32,226 nt of DNA from Pseudomonas sp. 6D_7.1_Bac1. Its GTDB lineage: Bacteria > Pseudomonadota > Gammaproteobacteria > Pseudomonadales > Pseudomonadaceae. Below, piece after piece: positions 8,191-16,573 of this stretch (its first letter is position 1; every line of letters starts with the position of its first letter). Location of the stretch: positions 1 to 32,226 of the forward strand of contig NZ_JANLNW010000068.1 in the NCBI RefSeq assembly GCF_025465945.1, read 5' to 3'. The position numbers and the translations under genes were made by a program. Below the pieces are notes generated by a model that saw only the letters and a list, made by a program, of their open reading frames with translations, was not told where the DNA came from and did not search any database.

Positions 8191-8619
8191 TCAGGCCGGC
8201 ACACCCAGAATGATATGCGATGCCTTGATTACCGCAGTAGCGCTAACGCCAGGAGCCAGACCCAGTTCCGCAACCGCTTCGCGAGTGACGATCGAATAGA
8301 CCTCGGCGCCGCCGTCGAGCCGGATCACCACTTCGGCATTCACCGCACCATCGGTGACGCTGGTGACTTTGCCTTCCAGGCAGTTGCGCGCCGAGAGGCG
8401 AATATCGCTGGACTCAGTCATCAGCATGACCCACGGCGCCTTCACCAGAGCGACCGCTTCTTTGCCGACCGCCAGACCAAGGCTCTTGACGCTTTCCATG
8501 GTCACCACGGCAACCAGTTGATTACCGCCGGACAGTGTCAGTGCAACCTCGGCATTGACCGCGCCTGCCTGCAACTGGCTGATGGTGCCCTTGAAAACGT
8601 TACGTGCGCTGACCTTCAT
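8191..8619 (-). CDS. Di-TOBE molybdate-binding protein (Mop-like)
   Basis: A 142-residue cytoplasmic protein made of two tandem TOBE/Mop domains. The repeat is visible as SARNVFKGTISQLQAGAVNA (from residue 4) and SARNCLEGKVTSVTDGAVNA (from about 75). This arrangement is that of molbindins, which store or buffer molybdate, and of the C-terminal part of ModE. No DNA-binding domain and no ABC ATPase are attached. No modABC or molybdoenzyme gene is adjacent in this window. The start has a GAGGTG ribosome binding site 6-7 nt upstream. Tungstate binding is an alternative. Confidence 0.88.
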   Translation of the reverse strand: MKVSARNVFKGTISQLQAGAVNAEVALTLSGGNQLVAVVTMESVKSLGLAVGKEAVALVKAPWVMLMTESSDIRLSARNCLEGKVTSVTDGAVNAEVVIRLDGGAEVYSIVTREAVAELGLAPGVSATAVIKASHIILGVPA

Positions 8620-8713
8620 GATGTTGTCACCTCGAATAATAGTTTTTGTATACGATTTTTCGCATCATTCGGTAAAACCACAGAAGATTCAAGCAGCGTC
8701 TGCTCTTGCAGAC

Positions 8714-9067
8714 TCAGGCACTTACATAAACCCACGCCTCGATCCCGGACGCCAGCACTACGCTGACCCGCTTGTAATCCGAGACTTCGTAGCTGTCAGC
8801 GGCCGCCAACTCCGCGGGCGTGATCTGAAATACCATACCCGGGATCGGCGCACTGTCAGCAGCGCCGGGACGCAAAATCGGATGGTGGGTCTTGCCACTG
8901 GTCGCCAACACTTCGGGGTCGGTAATTTCCACCCAGGACTGCTCGTAACCGAGCATCTGGTCGGCACTGCCGGACAACTCGCGCCCGAAGTTGGCCAGTT
9001 GCACGACCTTGTCCTGCAGGGTTCCATAGGAAAACAGGTACACCTGCGTATTGTTTGAATCGGTCAT
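8714..9067 (-). CDS. Gamma-glutamylcyclotransferase (AIG2-like) protein
   Basis: A 117-residue single-domain protein with the family signature YGTL at residues 14-17 and a probable catalytic acid at Glu94 in ADSYEVSDYKR. The family folds as a small beta barrel and forms 5-oxoproline from gamma-glutamyl amines, though many members have unknown substrates. It is divergent from an AraC-type regulator gene, with about 174 bp between starts. A GAGG ribosome binding site precedes the ATG. Its closeness to ggt is suggestive only, because four unrelated-looking genes and opposite orientation separate them. Confidence 0.85.
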   Translation of the reverse strand: MTDSNNTQVYLFSYGTLQDKVVQLANFGRELSGSADQMLGYEQSWVEITDPEVLATSGKTHHPILRPGAADSAPIPGMVFQITPAELAAADSYEVSDYKRVSVVLASGIEAWVYVSA

Positions 9068-9241
9068 CAGCGAGCCTCGCTTCTAAAGAGTAGTGCTTCT
9101 TAACACGGCAAGCAGAACCGGTTAAAGATTCAGTTCCCGTGTCAATCGCATATGGATCAATCAACCGGTAATCCGGCTGACAGCCAACCCGCACCTGAGC
9201 TACCGTGTTCGTCACCGAGCACCCGGCCAAGAAGGCTCCTC

Positions 9242-10051
9242 ATGGGCAAGCAAAAAAGCCTCACCGACTGGTTCCAGCGAGCCCCCGATTCGAGCGGGCT
9301 GGAGCGTATCGAGGCGTTTTTTTCGGGTCACGCTTACGACCTCCACCGTCACGACACCTACGCTATTGGTCGCACGCTGTCCGGTGTGCAGAGCTTTCAG
9401 TATCGCGGAGATTGGCGCCATAGCCTGCCGGGCACGACCATGGTGCTGCACCCGGACGAAGTCCACGATGGCGAGGCGGGGACCGAGGACGGCTTTAAAT
9501 ACCGGATGCTCTATGTCGAGCCGGCACTGATCCAGCAGATGCTCGGCGGCCAACCGCTCCCTTTCATCAAGACCGGCATTTCCACCGATCCACGCTTGTT
9601 CGCTGCAACCGAGGTCTTGCTGCAAAGCCTCGACCGCCCACTCGATACGCTGGAACAGCAGGATGCGCTGTTTGATCTGGCGCACGCCATGAGCGCCGTA
9701 TCAGGGGTATCCGCGCATCGCCAGAGCTTTGATTATCTGGCGGCTGAGCGAGCTCGCGAGTTCATGCACAGTGCGCTCAACCAAACGGTGACCCTGGATC
9801 AACTGGCCGACCACAGCGGACGTGATCGCTGGAGTCTGTCGCGGGACTTTCGCTTACTGTTCGGCACCAGTCCTTACCGCTACCTGACCATGCGCCGCCT
9901 TGATCTGGTGCGCTCGTTGTTGATTCAGGGCGAGTCGCTGACCAATGCTGCGCTGATTGCCGGGTTCAGCGATCAGAGCCACATGACCCGCCAATTCGGC
10001 AAGACCTACGGCCTGTCACCCGCCCGCTGGATGAAAATGCATCGCTCGTAA
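9242..10051 (+). CDS. AraC-family transcriptional regulator
   Basis: A 269-residue regulator. The N-terminal half is a cupin-like ligand pocket (HAYDLHRHDTYAIGRTLSG, then LHPDEVHDG), and residues about 165-265 hold the two helix-turn-helix motifs. The second motif includes NAALIAGFSDQSHMTRQFGK, followed by YGLSPARWM. I chose the ATG at 9242 because AAGAAGG lies about 7 nt upstream; the frame is open from 9152. The ligand and targets are not readable. It is divergent from the gamma-glutamylcyclotransferase-like gene and 77 nt upstream of a cupin gene, both plausible targets. Confidence 0.9.
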   Translation: MGKQKSLTDWFQRAPDSSGLERIEAFFSGHAYDLHRHDTYAIGRTLSGVQSFQYRGDWRHSLPGTTMVLHPDEVHDGEAGTEDGFKYRMLYVEPALIQQMLGGQPLPFIKTGISTDPRLFAATEVLLQSLDRPLDTLEQQDALFDLAHAMSAVSGVSAHRQSFDYLAAERAREFMHSALNQTVTLDQLADHSGRDRWSLSRDFRLLFGTSPYRYLTMRRLDLVRSLLIQGESLTNAALIAGFSDQSHMTRQFGKTYGLSPARWMKMHRS

Positions 10052-10128
10052 GCCATGCACAATCGTGCAAGAAGTACGCGGCCGCGCTGACTATCGTGGG
10101 CTCACAATCCGCCAACGGGAGCCGTGCC

Positions 10129-10497
10129 ATGCAGCCGTATCAAAGTCTGAACCTTGCCCACAAACTTGCGCAGATCAACGAGCACTGGTCGCCCCGGGTC
10201 ATCGCCGAAATGAACGACTACCAGTTCAAGGTAGTGAAACTGCTGGGGGATTTCATCTGGCACGATCATCAGGACACCGACGAGACTTTTATCGTCCTGG
10301 AAGGCCAATTGCGCATCGACTTTCGCGACGGTCAGGTGCTGGTGTCCCAAGGTGAAATGTACGTGGTACCCAAGGGCGTCGAGCACAAACCGTTTGCCGA
10401 ACAGGAAGTCCAACTGCTGCTGATCGAACCCAAGGGCGTGCTCAATACCGGGAGCGAAGGTGGCGAGCGCACGGCAGTGAATGATCTGTGGATCTGA
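10129..10497 (+). CDS. Small cupin-domain protein
   Basis: A 122-residue single-domain cupin. Metal-ligand candidates are His45, His47 and Glu52 in WHDHQDTDETF and His86 in PKGVEHKPF, which fit cupin motifs 1 and 2. Such proteins may be sugar isomerase-like or dioxygenase-like enzymes or metal-binding sensors; no substrate is evident. The ATG at 10129 is preferred over 10096 because GGGAG precedes it by 6-8 nt. It follows the AraC gene on the same strand and ends 6 nt before the convergent flavin reductase gene. Confidence 0.85.
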   Translation: MQPYQSLNLAHKLAQINEHWSPRVIAEMNDYQFKVVKLLGDFIWHDHQDTDETFIVLEGQLRIDFRDGQVLVSQGEMYVVPKGVEHKPFAEQEVQLLLIEPKGVLNTGSEGGERTAVNDLWI

Positions 10498-10503
10498 CGA
10501 CGC

Positions 10504-11085
10504 TCAATCGTCCAGATTTTTTCCGGCCACCGGATCGCCAATTTTCAGGAAATGGCCACCGGCAACATGGTGCAGCGTGCGCAATGCATCGTGCCCTTCG
10601 AAGTGCCAACGACCCTCGCTGAATACGCGCTCGTCGGCCTGGGCGGCAATCACTTCGGCCAGAAACAGGTCGTATTGCTGGTGATTGTGCGGTTCGGGCA
10701 GCAGGCGACATTCCAGCCAGGCCACACAACCTTCAAGCATTGGCGCATCAAATTGTTCACCGGCGAATGTTTGCAGGCCATAGGCCTGGAACTTGTCCCG
10801 TTCAAGACCGGACGTCGAGCCGACGGTTTGTACGATGTCGGCCTGGGCGGCGCAGGGAACGTTCAGCACAAAGCTGCCCGACGCTTCGAGCAACTGACGG
10901 GTCCAGGTCGACTTGTCGAGCACTACGGCGATTTTTGGCGGCTCGAAGTCCAGCGGCATCGCCCAGGCCGCCGCCATGATATTGCGCTTGCCGTCATGGG
11001 CCGCACTGACCAGTACGGTCGGCCCATGATTGAGCAGACGGTAGGCCTTGGACAAGGGAACCGGACGGCGGTGGGAAACGCTCAT
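10504..11085 (-). CDS. Flavin reductase family protein
   Basis: A 193-residue FMN-binding split-barrel protein. The N-terminus PVPLSKAYRLLNHGPTVLVS, then NIMAAAWAMPLDFEPPKIAV, and the segment GSFVLNVPCAAQADIVQTVG match the flavin-reductase-like domain. Members pass electrons from NAD(P)H to free flavin for monooxygenases or act as flavoproteins in redox defence. No partner monooxygenase gene is adjacent. A CAGGAG ribosome binding site is 9 nt before the ATG. It converges closely on the cupin gene. Confidence 0.88.
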   Translation of the reverse strand: MSVSHRRPVPLSKAYRLLNHGPTVLVSAAHDGKRNIMAAAWAMPLDFEPPKIAVVLDKSTWTRQLLEASGSFVLNVPCAAQADIVQTVGSTSGLERDKFQAYGLQTFAGEQFDAPMLEGCVAWLECRLLPEPHNHQQYDLFLAEVIAAQADERVFSEGRWHFEGHDALRTLHHVAGGHFLKIGDPVAGKNLDD

Positions 11086-11202
11086 GGATGTCTGCTCCTG
11101 AGAAAAGAGCGAATTGTAGCGGTATCACCTCGGACGTAGTGCAGAACGAAACTGAACAGCGGCCTGTACCTCAGAACGAGGACAGGCTCGCTCAAGCCGC
11201 GC

Positions 11203-12519
11203 TTAGGTCGACAGCTGATTGGCGAACTGCCCGACCGCGTTTACCACTTTCTGCGCGCCGTCCTGAATCTCGACGATCACCGTGCCCGCCTCGGCGGCCA
11301 ATGCCAGACCTTGTTCGGCCTGGAGTTTGCCGTCGGTCATCAGCACCACGGCATCGCGCGCCATATCCTGGTTCTGACGCACCACGCCGACGATTTCGTC
11401 GGTGGCTTTGCTGGTTCGCGAAGCCAGTTGTCGAACCTCGTCCGCCACCACCGCAAAACCTCGTCCTTGCTCACCGGCACGTGCCGCTTCGATGGCGGCG
11501 TTGAGCGCCAGCAGGTTGGTCTGTTCGGCAATACCACTGATGGTTTTGACGATGGTGCCAATCACCAGCGACTGCTCGTTCAACGCTTCGATCCCTTCAC
11601 CGGCCTGTTGCATATGCCTGGCCAGTTCACGCATTACATCCACTGCCTGAGTGACCACGGTGGTGCCGCGTTGCGCACAGCTGTCGGTCTGCAACGAGGT
11701 GCTGTAAGCGATGTTCGCCGCTTCCGAGACCGCTTGCTCCTGGTTGACCTGATCGGTGATCACGGTGGCGAACTTGACCACTTTGTAGAGTTTTTCGTTG
11801 GCATCGAGCACCGGGTTATAGGACGCCTCGAGCCAGACCACCCGGCCGTGGCTGTCGACGCGTTTGAAGCGGTCAGCCACGAACTCACCGGCGTTCAAAC
11901 GCCGCCAGAAGTCCTGATACGCGGAGCTGTTGTACTCCTCTGGCTCACAGAACGTGCGGTGATGTTTGCCTTTGATCTGCGCCAGGCTGTAACCCATACC
12001 GTTCAAGAACCGGTCGTTGGCCGTCAGCACATTACCGTTGAGGTCGAACTCGATCACCGCCGTCGAACGAACCAGCGCCCCGAGCAGATTCTCGTGCTCA
12101 CGGGAGGCTTCAATGGTGCGGGTCAGGTCGCTGGAGTAAATCGAAAAGTGTTTGATCCGGCCGTCCGAGCTACGAATCGGCTGTGAGATCGAACGCAACC
12201 ACGCTTCCTCACCATTGCCTCTGAGCAAACGTACGGCGCCCGCGAAGTGCTCGCCACGGGTCAGAGCATTCTTGAAGCGCAGGTGAAACTCATCGGTTTT
12301 GACATGGACCGGAACGATATCTTCGATGTGCCGGCCAATCAGGTCATTGCCCTTGTAGAGCATTTCCTGGGCGAAATTCTGGTTAATCGATTGCACCCGC
12401 CCTTCAGGGTCCAGGGTGAGCACGAGCATCTCGCTTTCCAGACTGTCCTTCACTTGTTGAAGGCTGGAGAGTTCCTCGCGAAGAGCTGACAGCTCCTGCT
12501 TCAAGCGTTTGTTGAACAT
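11203..12519 (-). CDS. Soluble PAS-PAS chemoreceptor (BdlA-like)
   Basis: About 438 residues without membrane helices. A short N-terminal coiled coil leads to PAS1 (about 28-130), PAS2 (about 145-255, containing LLGALVRSTAVIEFDLNGNV) and an MCP signalling domain whose hairpin tip begins at Glu332 and shares the EQTNLLALNAAIEAARAGEQ string with the other chemoreceptor here. This order and length match P. aeruginosa BdlA, a cytoplasmic receptor tied to biofilm dispersal, but other two-PAS receptors exist. The chosen ATG begins MFNKRLKQEL; the frame is open to 12726 and no start has a strong ribosome binding site. Ligand or cofactor (haem, FAD) is undetermined. Confidence 0.88.
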   Translation of the reverse strand: MFNKRLKQELSALREELSSLQQVKDSLESEMLVLTLDPEGRVQSINQNFAQEMLYKGNDLIGRHIEDIVPVHVKTDEFHLRFKNALTRGEHFAGAVRLLRGNGEEAWLRSISQPIRSSDGRIKHFSIYSSDLTRTIEASREHENLLGALVRSTAVIEFDLNGNVLTANDRFLNGMGYSLAQIKGKHHRTFCEPEEYNSSAYQDFWRRLNAGEFVADRFKRVDSHGRVVWLEASYNPVLDANEKLYKVVKFATVITDQVNQEQAVSEAANIAYSTSLQTDSCAQRGTTVVTQAVDVMRELARHMQQAGEGIEALNEQSLVIGTIVKTISGIAEQTNLLALNAAIEAARAGEQGRGFAVVADEVRQLASRTSKATDEIVGVVRQNQDMARDAVVLMTDGKLQAEQGLALAAEAGTVIVEIQDGAQKVVNAVGQFANQLST

Positions 12520-12694
12520 AGCGATGCACCGATGGGCAGGGTTGAGAGCGTCCTTCAGCCTAACCATCGGCATTACAAAATTTTTCTGAAGAGTGTTTCG
12601 AGGCTGTCCTACAAAAATAGTTGGCACATGGCCATCATCCACACAGCAACGCCTCAAAACCGGCGCCTTGAAGGGTGCTTGGGGAAGACGAACC

Positions 12695-14014
12695 TTACGA
12701 TTGAAGTGCCTCAACGCCAGCCGCATGTTCGACCCGCGGCAGGCGCGAACCGAAGTACAGCGCTGCGCTGATCCCGACCGCCCCCATTACCGCGCAGAAC
12801 ATCACGCAAATCCATGGGCTCCAGGGCATCAGACCGATCAGCAACAACGGCGTGATGCTGGCCCAAATGGCGTAGGCAATGTTGTAGGTGAACGAAATCC
12901 CCGAGACGCGAATCCGCGCCGGGAACAGATTGACCATCACCGATGGCACCGCCCCGACCACCCCGCAACTCAGACCGGCGATGGCATAGGCCAGGCCAAT
13001 CCACTGTGCACCGCCGATCAGGCTGGTGTAGAGCACGCCAATCCCCAACGGCAATAACAGGCTATAGAGCAGCACCGTGCGCCAGGCGCCGATACGGTCG
13101 ACGATCAAACCTGCGATCACACAGCCGATGTTCAAAAACACGATGCCGAGACTGCTCAGGGCGAAGGTATGGCTGGCGGTCATGCCGAAGGTTTTTTGCA
13201 TCATGGTCGGGGTGATGACGACAAAGGTCACCACTGCCGAGGTCAACACGCAGGTGAGGATCACCGCCGGCAGCATTGCCAGCCGATGCTCACGCAACAC
13301 GGTGCGCAGCGGCAGCTCGACGTGCAGCTCGCGACTCACCTGCATGGCCATGAACACCGGGGTTTCATTGAGCCAGCGGCGCAACCAGACGCCAATCACC
13401 CCGAACACGCCCCCCAGCAGGAACGGGTAACGCCAGGCATAATCGAGGATTTCCGTCGGGGTAAAAACCTGTGCCAGCAAGGTCGCGGTCAACGCACCGA
13501 TCAAGTAACCGAAGGTCAGCCCGGCCTGCAGGAAACCCAAGGCATACCCCCGATGGCCAGCCGGTGCATGCTCGGCCACGAACACCCAGGCGCTTGGCAC
13601 TTCACCGCCCACCGCCGCGCCTTGCAACACCCGTAGCAGCAACAACAGCAATGGTGCGAAATAGCCAATCTGGGCGTAGGTCGGCATGATCCCGATCAGC
13701 AGGCACGGCAGCGCCATCATCAGGATGCTCAAACTGAAGACTCTCTTGCGCCCCAGCCGATCCGCGAAGTGCGCCATCAGAATCCCGCCCAGCGGACGCG
13801 CCAGGTAACCGGTGACAAAAATCCCGAAACTTTGCAGCAAACGCAGCCATTCGGGCATTTCCGGTGGGAAGAACAGCTGACTGAGGGTCAGGGCGAAAAA
13901 TACGAAAATGATGAAGTCGTAGATTTCCAGCGCCCCGCCGAGGGCCGCCAGGCCCAGGGTCTTGTAGTCAGACCGGGAGAACGGCGCCGGTCGAGTGTCA
14001 GGGGTGGCAGTCAT
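12695..14014 (-). CDS. MFS transporter, metabolite:H+ symporter (MHS) family
   Basis: A 439-residue, probably 12-helix inner-membrane symporter. Family marks are YDFIIFVFFA in helix 1, the GYLARPLGGILMAHFADRLG loop followed by RKRVF, and LLRVLQGAAVGGEVPSAWVF in helix 4. MHS members import citrate, alpha-ketoglutarate, proline/betaine, shikimate and similar acids with protons; which one applies here is not readable. It is divergent from the short-chain fatty acid transporter gene across about 200 bp that carries an 8-bp inverted repeat, so joint control is likely. Confidence 0.88.
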   Translation of the reverse strand: MTATPDTRPAPFSRSDYKTLGLAALGGALEIYDFIIFVFFALTLSQLFFPPEMPEWLRLLQSFGIFVTGYLARPLGGILMAHFADRLGRKRVFSLSILMMALPCLLIGIMPTYAQIGYFAPLLLLLLRVLQGAAVGGEVPSAWVFVAEHAPAGHRGYALGFLQAGLTFGYLIGALTATLLAQVFTPTEILDYAWRYPFLLGGVFGVIGVWLRRWLNETPVFMAMQVSRELHVELPLRTVLREHRLAMLPAVILTCVLTSAVVTFVVITPTMMQKTFGMTASHTFALSSLGIVFLNIGCVIAGLIVDRIGAWRTVLLYSLLLPLGIGVLYTSLIGGAQWIGLAYAIAGLSCGVVGAVPSVMVNLFPARIRVSGISFTYNIAYAIWASITPLLLIGLMPWSPWICVMFCAVMGAVGISAALYFGSRLPRVEHAAGVEALQS

Positions 14015-14053
14015 AAAACAGGCTCTGAAATGGGCAAAAAAATCACGGCGCCC

Positions 14054-14095
14054 ATGGTCTACGCAAAAGCGCGATCGAACAACCCGTTAGACCAT
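14054..14095. promoter_or_regulatory. Candidate shared operator between divergent transporters
   Basis: A perfect 8-bp inverted repeat, ATGGTCTA at 14054-14061 and TAGACCAT at 14088-14095, is separated by 26 bp inside the divergent intergenic region. Placement between two transporter genes suggests a site for a dimeric or looping regulator. The half-site resembles the TGGT...ACCA of GntR-type operators, but this is inference. Confidence 0.35.
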
Positions 14096-14218
14096 AGTCC
14101 CAAGCGCACAAAACAGCACCGCAAAAACGCCTCAATTGATTTACTGTTTATGTCAGACCGCAAGGGCCTGCGCCGCCCTGCTGGCCCCACAATAAACATA
14201 AAAAATCGAGGTACTTCC

Positions 14219-15637
14219 GTGGCCGCTGATATCGAAGATAGCCGCTCCGCCCGCTTTGCCCTGCATTGCTCAAACTTTGCCGAACGCTGGTTTCCCGACT
14301 CCTGGGTGTTTGCCGCGCTCGCGGTGATCATCGTCGCCCTCGCCACCATGGCCATGGGCGCCAAGCCCACCGACGCGGCGATGGCCTTCGGTGACGGCTT
14401 CTGGAGCCTGATCCCGTTCACCATGCAGATGGCCTTCGTGGTGATCGGTGGCTACGTGGTCGCCAGCTCGCCACCGGCGGTGAAACTGATCGACCGCCTG
14501 GCGCGCATCCCAAAGAACGGCCGCTCGGCCGTGGCCTGGGTGGCACTGATTTCCATGGTTGCCTCGTTGCTCAACTGGGGGCTGTCGCTGGTGTTCGGCG
14601 GTTTGCTGGTGCGGGCTCTGGCCCGTCGTACCGATTTGCGCATGGATTACCGCGCCGCCGGTGCCGCCGCTTACTTGGGGCTCGGCGCAGTGTGGGCGCT
14701 GGGGCTGTCGTCGTCGGCGGCACAATTGCAGGCCAACCCGGCGAGTTTGCCGCCCTCGATCCTGTCAATCACCGGGATGATTCCGTTCACCCAGACGATT
14801 TTCCTGTGGCAGTCCGGCGTTCTGCTGCTGGCGCTGATCGTGGTCTCGCTGATCATCGCCTACGCCACCGCCCCCGGCCCGAACTCCGCTCGCGATGCCA
14901 AGGCCTGCGGCATCGATCCAAGCTTCAGCATGCCGGCACCTCAGCCGCGTACCCGACCGGGCGAATGGCTGGAGTACAGCCCGATACTGACCATTCTGTT
15001 GGTACTGCTGGCAGCCGGCTGGCTGTTTCATGAGTTTGCGACTAAACCTGCGATCAGCGCGATTTCGGGCCTGAACACCTACAACTTCCTGTTCCTGATG
15101 CTCGGGGCGCTGCTGCACTGGCGCCCGCGCAGCTTCCTTGATGCGGTGGCCCGGGCGGTGCCGACCACCACCGGCGTGATGATCCAGTTCCCGCTGTACG
15201 GCTCCATCGCCGCGTTGATGACCGTGGTCAAAGGCGCCGATGGCCAGACCCTGGCACATCACATCTCGACCTTCTTCGTCAGCATCGCCTCCCACGACAC
15301 CTACGCCCTGCTGATGGGCGTGTACTCGGCGATCCTCGGCTTTTTCATTCCGTCCGGCGGTGGTAAATGGATCATCGAGGCACCGTACGTGATGCAAGTC
15401 GCCAACGACCTCAAGTACCACCTGGGCTGGGCCGTGCAGATCTACAACGCCGCCGAAGCCCTGCCCAACCTGATCAACCCGTTCTACATGCTGCCGCTGC
15501 TCGGCGTGCTCGGCTTGAAAGCACGGGACCTGATCGGGTTTTCGTTCGTGCAACTGCTGGTGCACACGCCGCTGGTGCTGTTTCTGCTCTGGGCGCTGGG
15601 GACGACGCTTACGTATGTGGCGCCGGTGATGCCATAA
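14219..15637 (+). CDS. atoE: Short-chain fatty acid transporter (AtoE family)
   Basis: About 472 residues, highly hydrophobic, matching the short-chain fatty acid transporter family that takes up butyrate, acetoacetate and related acids. Characteristic stretches are FAERWFPDSWVFAALAVIIV near the N-terminus, PLYGSIAALM in the central part, and FIPSGGGKWIIEAPYVM near the C-terminus. I chose the GTG at 14219 (VAADIEDSR), with CGAGG 7 nt upstream; the frame is open much further but overlaps the divergent gene. No atoDAB-type CoA-transferase genes are adjacent, which is unusual for a butyrate operon. Confidence 0.87.
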   Translation: MAADIEDSRSARFALHCSNFAERWFPDSWVFAALAVIIVALATMAMGAKPTDAAMAFGDGFWSLIPFTMQMAFVVIGGYVVASSPPAVKLIDRLARIPKNGRSAVAWVALISMVASLLNWGLSLVFGGLLVRALARRTDLRMDYRAAGAAAYLGLGAVWALGLSSSAAQLQANPASLPPSILSITGMIPFTQTIFLWQSGVLLLALIVVSLIIAYATAPGPNSARDAKACGIDPSFSMPAPQPRTRPGEWLEYSPILTILLVLLAAGWLFHEFATKPAISAISGLNTYNFLFLMLGALLHWRPRSFLDAVARAVPTTTGVMIQFPLYGSIAALMTVVKGADGQTLAHHISTFFVSIASHDTYALLMGVYSAILGFFIPSGGGKWIIEAPYVMQVANDLKYHLGWAVQIYNAAEALPNLINPFYMLPLLGVLGLKARDLIGFSFVQLLVHTPLVLFLLWALGTTLTYVAPVMP

Positions 15638-15647
15638 CGGGATGTAG

Positions 15648-15676
15648 CCGCGCCTGCCACAAACGGGCAGGTGCGG
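15648..15676. terminator. Hairpin at the atoE / hepT convergence
   Basis: An 11-bp stem (CCGCGCCTGCC with GGCAGGTGCGG, one G-U pair) closes a 7-nt loop between two convergent genes. It lacks a clean T run, so intrinsic termination is uncertain. Confidence 0.4.
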
Positions 15677-16021
15677 TTAGGACGATACATCAGGCAGACA
15701 CTTCAACAACTCCGGCAGCGCCGCCTGAACCGTATCCCACACCACCTCAAGGTTGATATCAAAGTAGCCGTGGGCGATTCGGTTGCGCATGCCTCGCATG
15801 CTGCGCCATGGCACTTGAGGATGGGCTGCCGCGAATTCGGAGTAGCCATCCATGATTTTGGTGGCCGCCTCGCCAATGATGATGAGGCTCATGATGACCG
15901 CTTACTGAGTGCGCTTGTCGTCAAAAAACTCTTCCTTGCTCAGACCCTCAACAAAGATCAGTGCATCGCCAGTGGCTTGACGCATATGGTCGAGGTAGTC
16001 GCCGAGGCGATTCTGGTTCAT
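15677..16021 (-). pseudogene. hepT: HepT-family toxin, broken by an in-frame TAA
   Basis: Read from the ATG at 16021 the frame would encode a 114-residue HepT (HEPN RNase), but codon 40 is TAA (15902-15904), and the frame continues unshifted to the stop at 15677. Before the stop the product begins MNQNRLGDYLDHMRQATGDA. After it come VIMSLIIIGEAATKI and the HEPN catalytic motif Rx4HxY (Arg79, His84, Tyr86 in RNRIAHGY). A single C to T change of CAA (Gln) would explain it, since related proteins commonly have two Gln there. Only a 39-residue peptide, or a 71-residue piece restarted at Met44 (15892), would be made. The gene overlaps the intact mntA by ATGA. Confidence 0.85.
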
Positions 16022-16308
16022 ACAGGAAGCGCCTGAGCCAACACCTGCTCACGAAACTTTACTGGCAGATCTCCAGGCGTCAGCAGATCAACGGAAACAC
16101 CGAGCAAATCCTCCAGTTCAACCTGCAATCCGCCAAGATCAAACAACGTTGCACCTGGTAAAGCGTCCACCAATAGATCCAGGTCACTGCCGTCTTCGTC
16201 AGTGCCGCGTAGCACCGAACCGAAAACCCGTGGGTTGGCAGTGTGAAAACGCCCCACTACTTCACGTACAGCGGCGCGCTTGAGGTCTAGAGCGGCTGAC
16301 GGTTTCAT
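16018..16308 (-). CDS. mntA: MntA-family nucleotidyltransferase antitoxin
   Basis: A 96-residue minimal nucleotidyltransferase with the motif GSx10DxD: Gly30-Ser31, then Asp42 and Asp44 in GSVLRGTDEDGSDLDLLVD. In characterised MntA-HepT pairs the antitoxin adds AMP to a Tyr of HepT to silence it. An AGAGGG ribosome binding site is 6 nt before the ATG. Its stop overlaps the hepT start codon (ATGA), the standard operon layout. The antitoxin looks intact while its partner toxin frame is interrupted. Confidence 0.9.
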   Translation of the reverse strand: MKPSAALDLKRAAVREVVGRFHTANPRVFGSVLRGTDEDGSDLDLLVDALPGATLFDLGGLQVELEDLLGVSVDLLTPGDLPVKFREQVLAQALPV

Positions 16309-16487
16309 TCAGTACCCTCTCGATTCAAAGCAATATGGCGCCAGTCTAGCAGCGCTGGCAAAGACTTAACGCTAAATTCCTGGTCGTGAAATATTCGCTG
16401 ACAGGCTGCTGTGAACGCCTCGATATCTTCAAACAGACCCTAGCCCACCCTTCCACTATTTTTTGCCGATCTATAACGTAAACCGCC

Positions 16488-16505
16488 CTGTAGCATTTCC
16501 GTCAT
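16488..16505 (+). promoter_or_regulatory. Possible Pho box upstream of the phosphoesterase
   Basis: CTGTAGC-ATTT-CCGTCAT fits 10 of 14 positions of the PhoB direct repeat CTGTCAT-N4-CTGTCAT, 68 bp before the start codon. The second half-site is strong (6/7) and the first weak (4/7). Phosphate control would make sense for the downstream enzyme. Confidence 0.35.
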
Positions 16506-16573
16506 ATTTGATTGCTACCGTCCGCACGAAACGCCTTGTAACCAATTTAACGCTTAATCACCCAGGATTCAGG

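Noticed and set aside
8714..9067. Gamma-glutamyl cycle cluster with ggt
   Set aside because: The two genes are about 1.5 kb apart, in opposite orientation, with a toxin-antitoxin pair and a molybdate-binding gene between them; co-function is not supported by layout.
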